Position numbers and translations under genes: made by a program. From Candidatus Caenarcanales bacterium (GTDB lineage Bacteria > Cyanobacteriota > Vampirovibrionia > Caenarcaniphilales > Caenarcanaceae), in assembly GCA_947489925.1 (NCBI GenBank), contig CANLFK010000114.1:1-7328 (forward strand): DNA of 7,328 bases, in the 5' to 3' direction. Shown piece by piece: positions 6,491 through 7,328 of the stretch. The notes beneath the pieces were generated by a model. It had not been told where the DNA came from. It did no database searches and was given only the letters and a program-made list of their open reading frames with translations. Position 1 is the stretch's first letter. Every line of letters starts with the position of its first letter.

Positions 6491-7328
6491 ATGGAAGAAA
6501 AAGATAGGTTCATTAAAATCAAATCATTGAAGATTAGAAATTATCGTTCATTTGGAAATGAAGAACAGATTTTTGATTTTAAGCCGGCAAGTAAAAAACC
6601 AATTGCTATTGTTGGTTACAATAATGCTGGCAAAACAAATTTAATGAATGCGATTTTATATACTCTAGGTTTGAAGTGGGTTAGCATTGATACTTTTACC
6701 CTTGATGACTTTCATTACAAAAATATTGACAATAAACCAGAAATGCTTCTTGAAGCTGATAGTAGTTCTGAAGTTAAATTTGATGATGGGAAAAATCCAG
6801 CAAGTTTAAAAGGTTTTCATCGACTTGATGTCTTTTTAGATAAAGATAAGACAATACTTGGATCGAAAATTACTTCTCTTAATTCTTTAGAACCACAAAT
6901 AAATAGAAATGGAGAAGAATACGAAGATAAAAATTACGGTGCATTTGGGGCGAATAAGTACTTCCAAATTACTTATATAAACTTTCATGACATTAAAGAC
7001 GCAATTAATACTAAAAAAACAAGTTGGGGTAATTCAAGATCGTTTTTAGCTAAGCATATAAATAAAACTGTTGAGGCTGACCCGATTCTAAACAACAATA
7101 AGGCTGAGTTTATAAAAAGCCTTAAAGAAGCTACTGATAGAGCTAAAGATAAGTCAAATCTCGATAAATTTATAAAACAAATAAAAAATAACTTAAAAAT
7201 AAACCTAAGAGAAAGCAAATGTGAAGTTGAGTTTAATTTGCCTGATTATGAAGATATATTTCGTGAAATGCTTTTTAAAATAGGTTTAAACGGTGATAAA
7301 GAAAGACTTATTCCAATCGATCATTTTG
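6491..7328 (+). CDS. OLD/RecF-like ABC ATPase, 5' part (runs off window)
   Basis: 279 codons are visible without a stop; the 3' part is beyond the window. The N-terminus FIKIKSLKIRNYRSFG at 7-22 is the typical first strand of RecF/SMC/OLD-type ATPases. Walker A is GYNNAGKT at 42-49, followed by NLMNAI. YFQITYINFHDIKDAI at 157-172 corresponds to the strand that reads YIPxxRD-like in OLD-family proteins. It is followed by a helical, lysine-rich region (about 180-245) like the coiled insert of these ATPases. The last residues, ERLIPIDHF, look like the approach to the ABC signature. The C-terminal half, which would show a TOPRIM nuclease or not, is missing. Possible roles are OLD-type nuclease, Gabija GajA-like or another defence ATPase, or DNA repair; none can be chosen here. 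ATG 6491 fits the start of the fold, with AAGG at 6477-6480 as a plausible ribosome-binding site 10 bases upstream. It is divergent from the antiporter gene. Confidence 0.8.
   Translation, partial: MEEKDRFIKIKSLKIRNYRSFGNEEQIFDFKPASKKPIAIVGYNNAGKTNLMNAILYTLGLKWVSIDTFTLDDFHYKNIDNKPEMLLEADSSSEVKFDDGKNPASLKGFHRLDVFLDKDKTILGSKITSLNSLEPQINRNGEEYEDKNYGAFGANKYFQITYINFHDIKDAINTKKTSWGNSRSFLAKHINKTVEADPILNNNKAEFIKSLKEATDRAKDKSNLDKFIKQIKNNLKINLRESKCEVEFNLPDYEDIFREMLFKIGLNGDKERLIPIDHF

Noticed and set aside
6985..7218. Open frame on the - strand encoding a hydrophobic 77-residue peptide
   Set aside because: It is antisense to the OLD-like ATPase gene, whose + strand frame is continuous and has recognisable motifs; the hydrophobicity is what a Lys/Glu-rich gene gives when read backwards.

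Overview
The window is AT-rich, uses the standard code (TGA is a genuine stop at 651-653), and has mostly A-rich leaders without clear Shine-Dalgarno sites. It also carries a C5/G5-rich inverted repeat of a kind I associate with Bacteroidota. A member of that phylum, or another AT-rich Gram-negative lineage, is the best guess. The assignment is an inference and no rRNA or marker gene is present to confirm it.

Left part (1-2169): a sulfate-activation and sulfation block. The 3' half of cysN (sulfate adenylyltransferase GTPase subunit) overlaps cysC (APS kinase) by 4 bases on the + strand. A small DUF2061 membrane-protein gene on the - strand converges on cysC so that the two stop codons share bases. 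A PAPS-dependent sulfotransferase gene follows on the + strand. CysN and CysC would make PAPS and the sulfotransferase could spend it on a carbohydrate, lipid or other acceptor. CysC has an in-frame shortening of about 10 residues in its substrate lid, which is the most unusual point here.

Middle part (2180-6270): two - strand ion-transport genes, transcribed right to left. They are a CPA2-type cation/proton antiporter (5050-6270) and a P2-like cation-transporting P-type ATPase (2180-4684). The ATPase has an intact catalytic core, but several SERCA-type calcium ligands are replaced. Between them lies a 365-base gap holding a REP-doublet (two GC-rich hairpins in inverted orientation). That doublet may sit inside a larger MITE-like element of about 275 bases with weak terminal inverted repeats.

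Right part (6271-7328): a 220-base gap holding what looks like the decayed 3' end of an unrecognised - strand gene. It is followed by the 5' part of an OLD/RecF-like ABC-ATPase gene on the + strand that runs off the window, possibly an anti-phage or DNA-repair ATPase. G+C rises from very low in the cysN/cysC block to clearly higher in the antiporter gene, suggesting that the blocks have different histories. No tRNA, rRNA or CRISPR array was seen.
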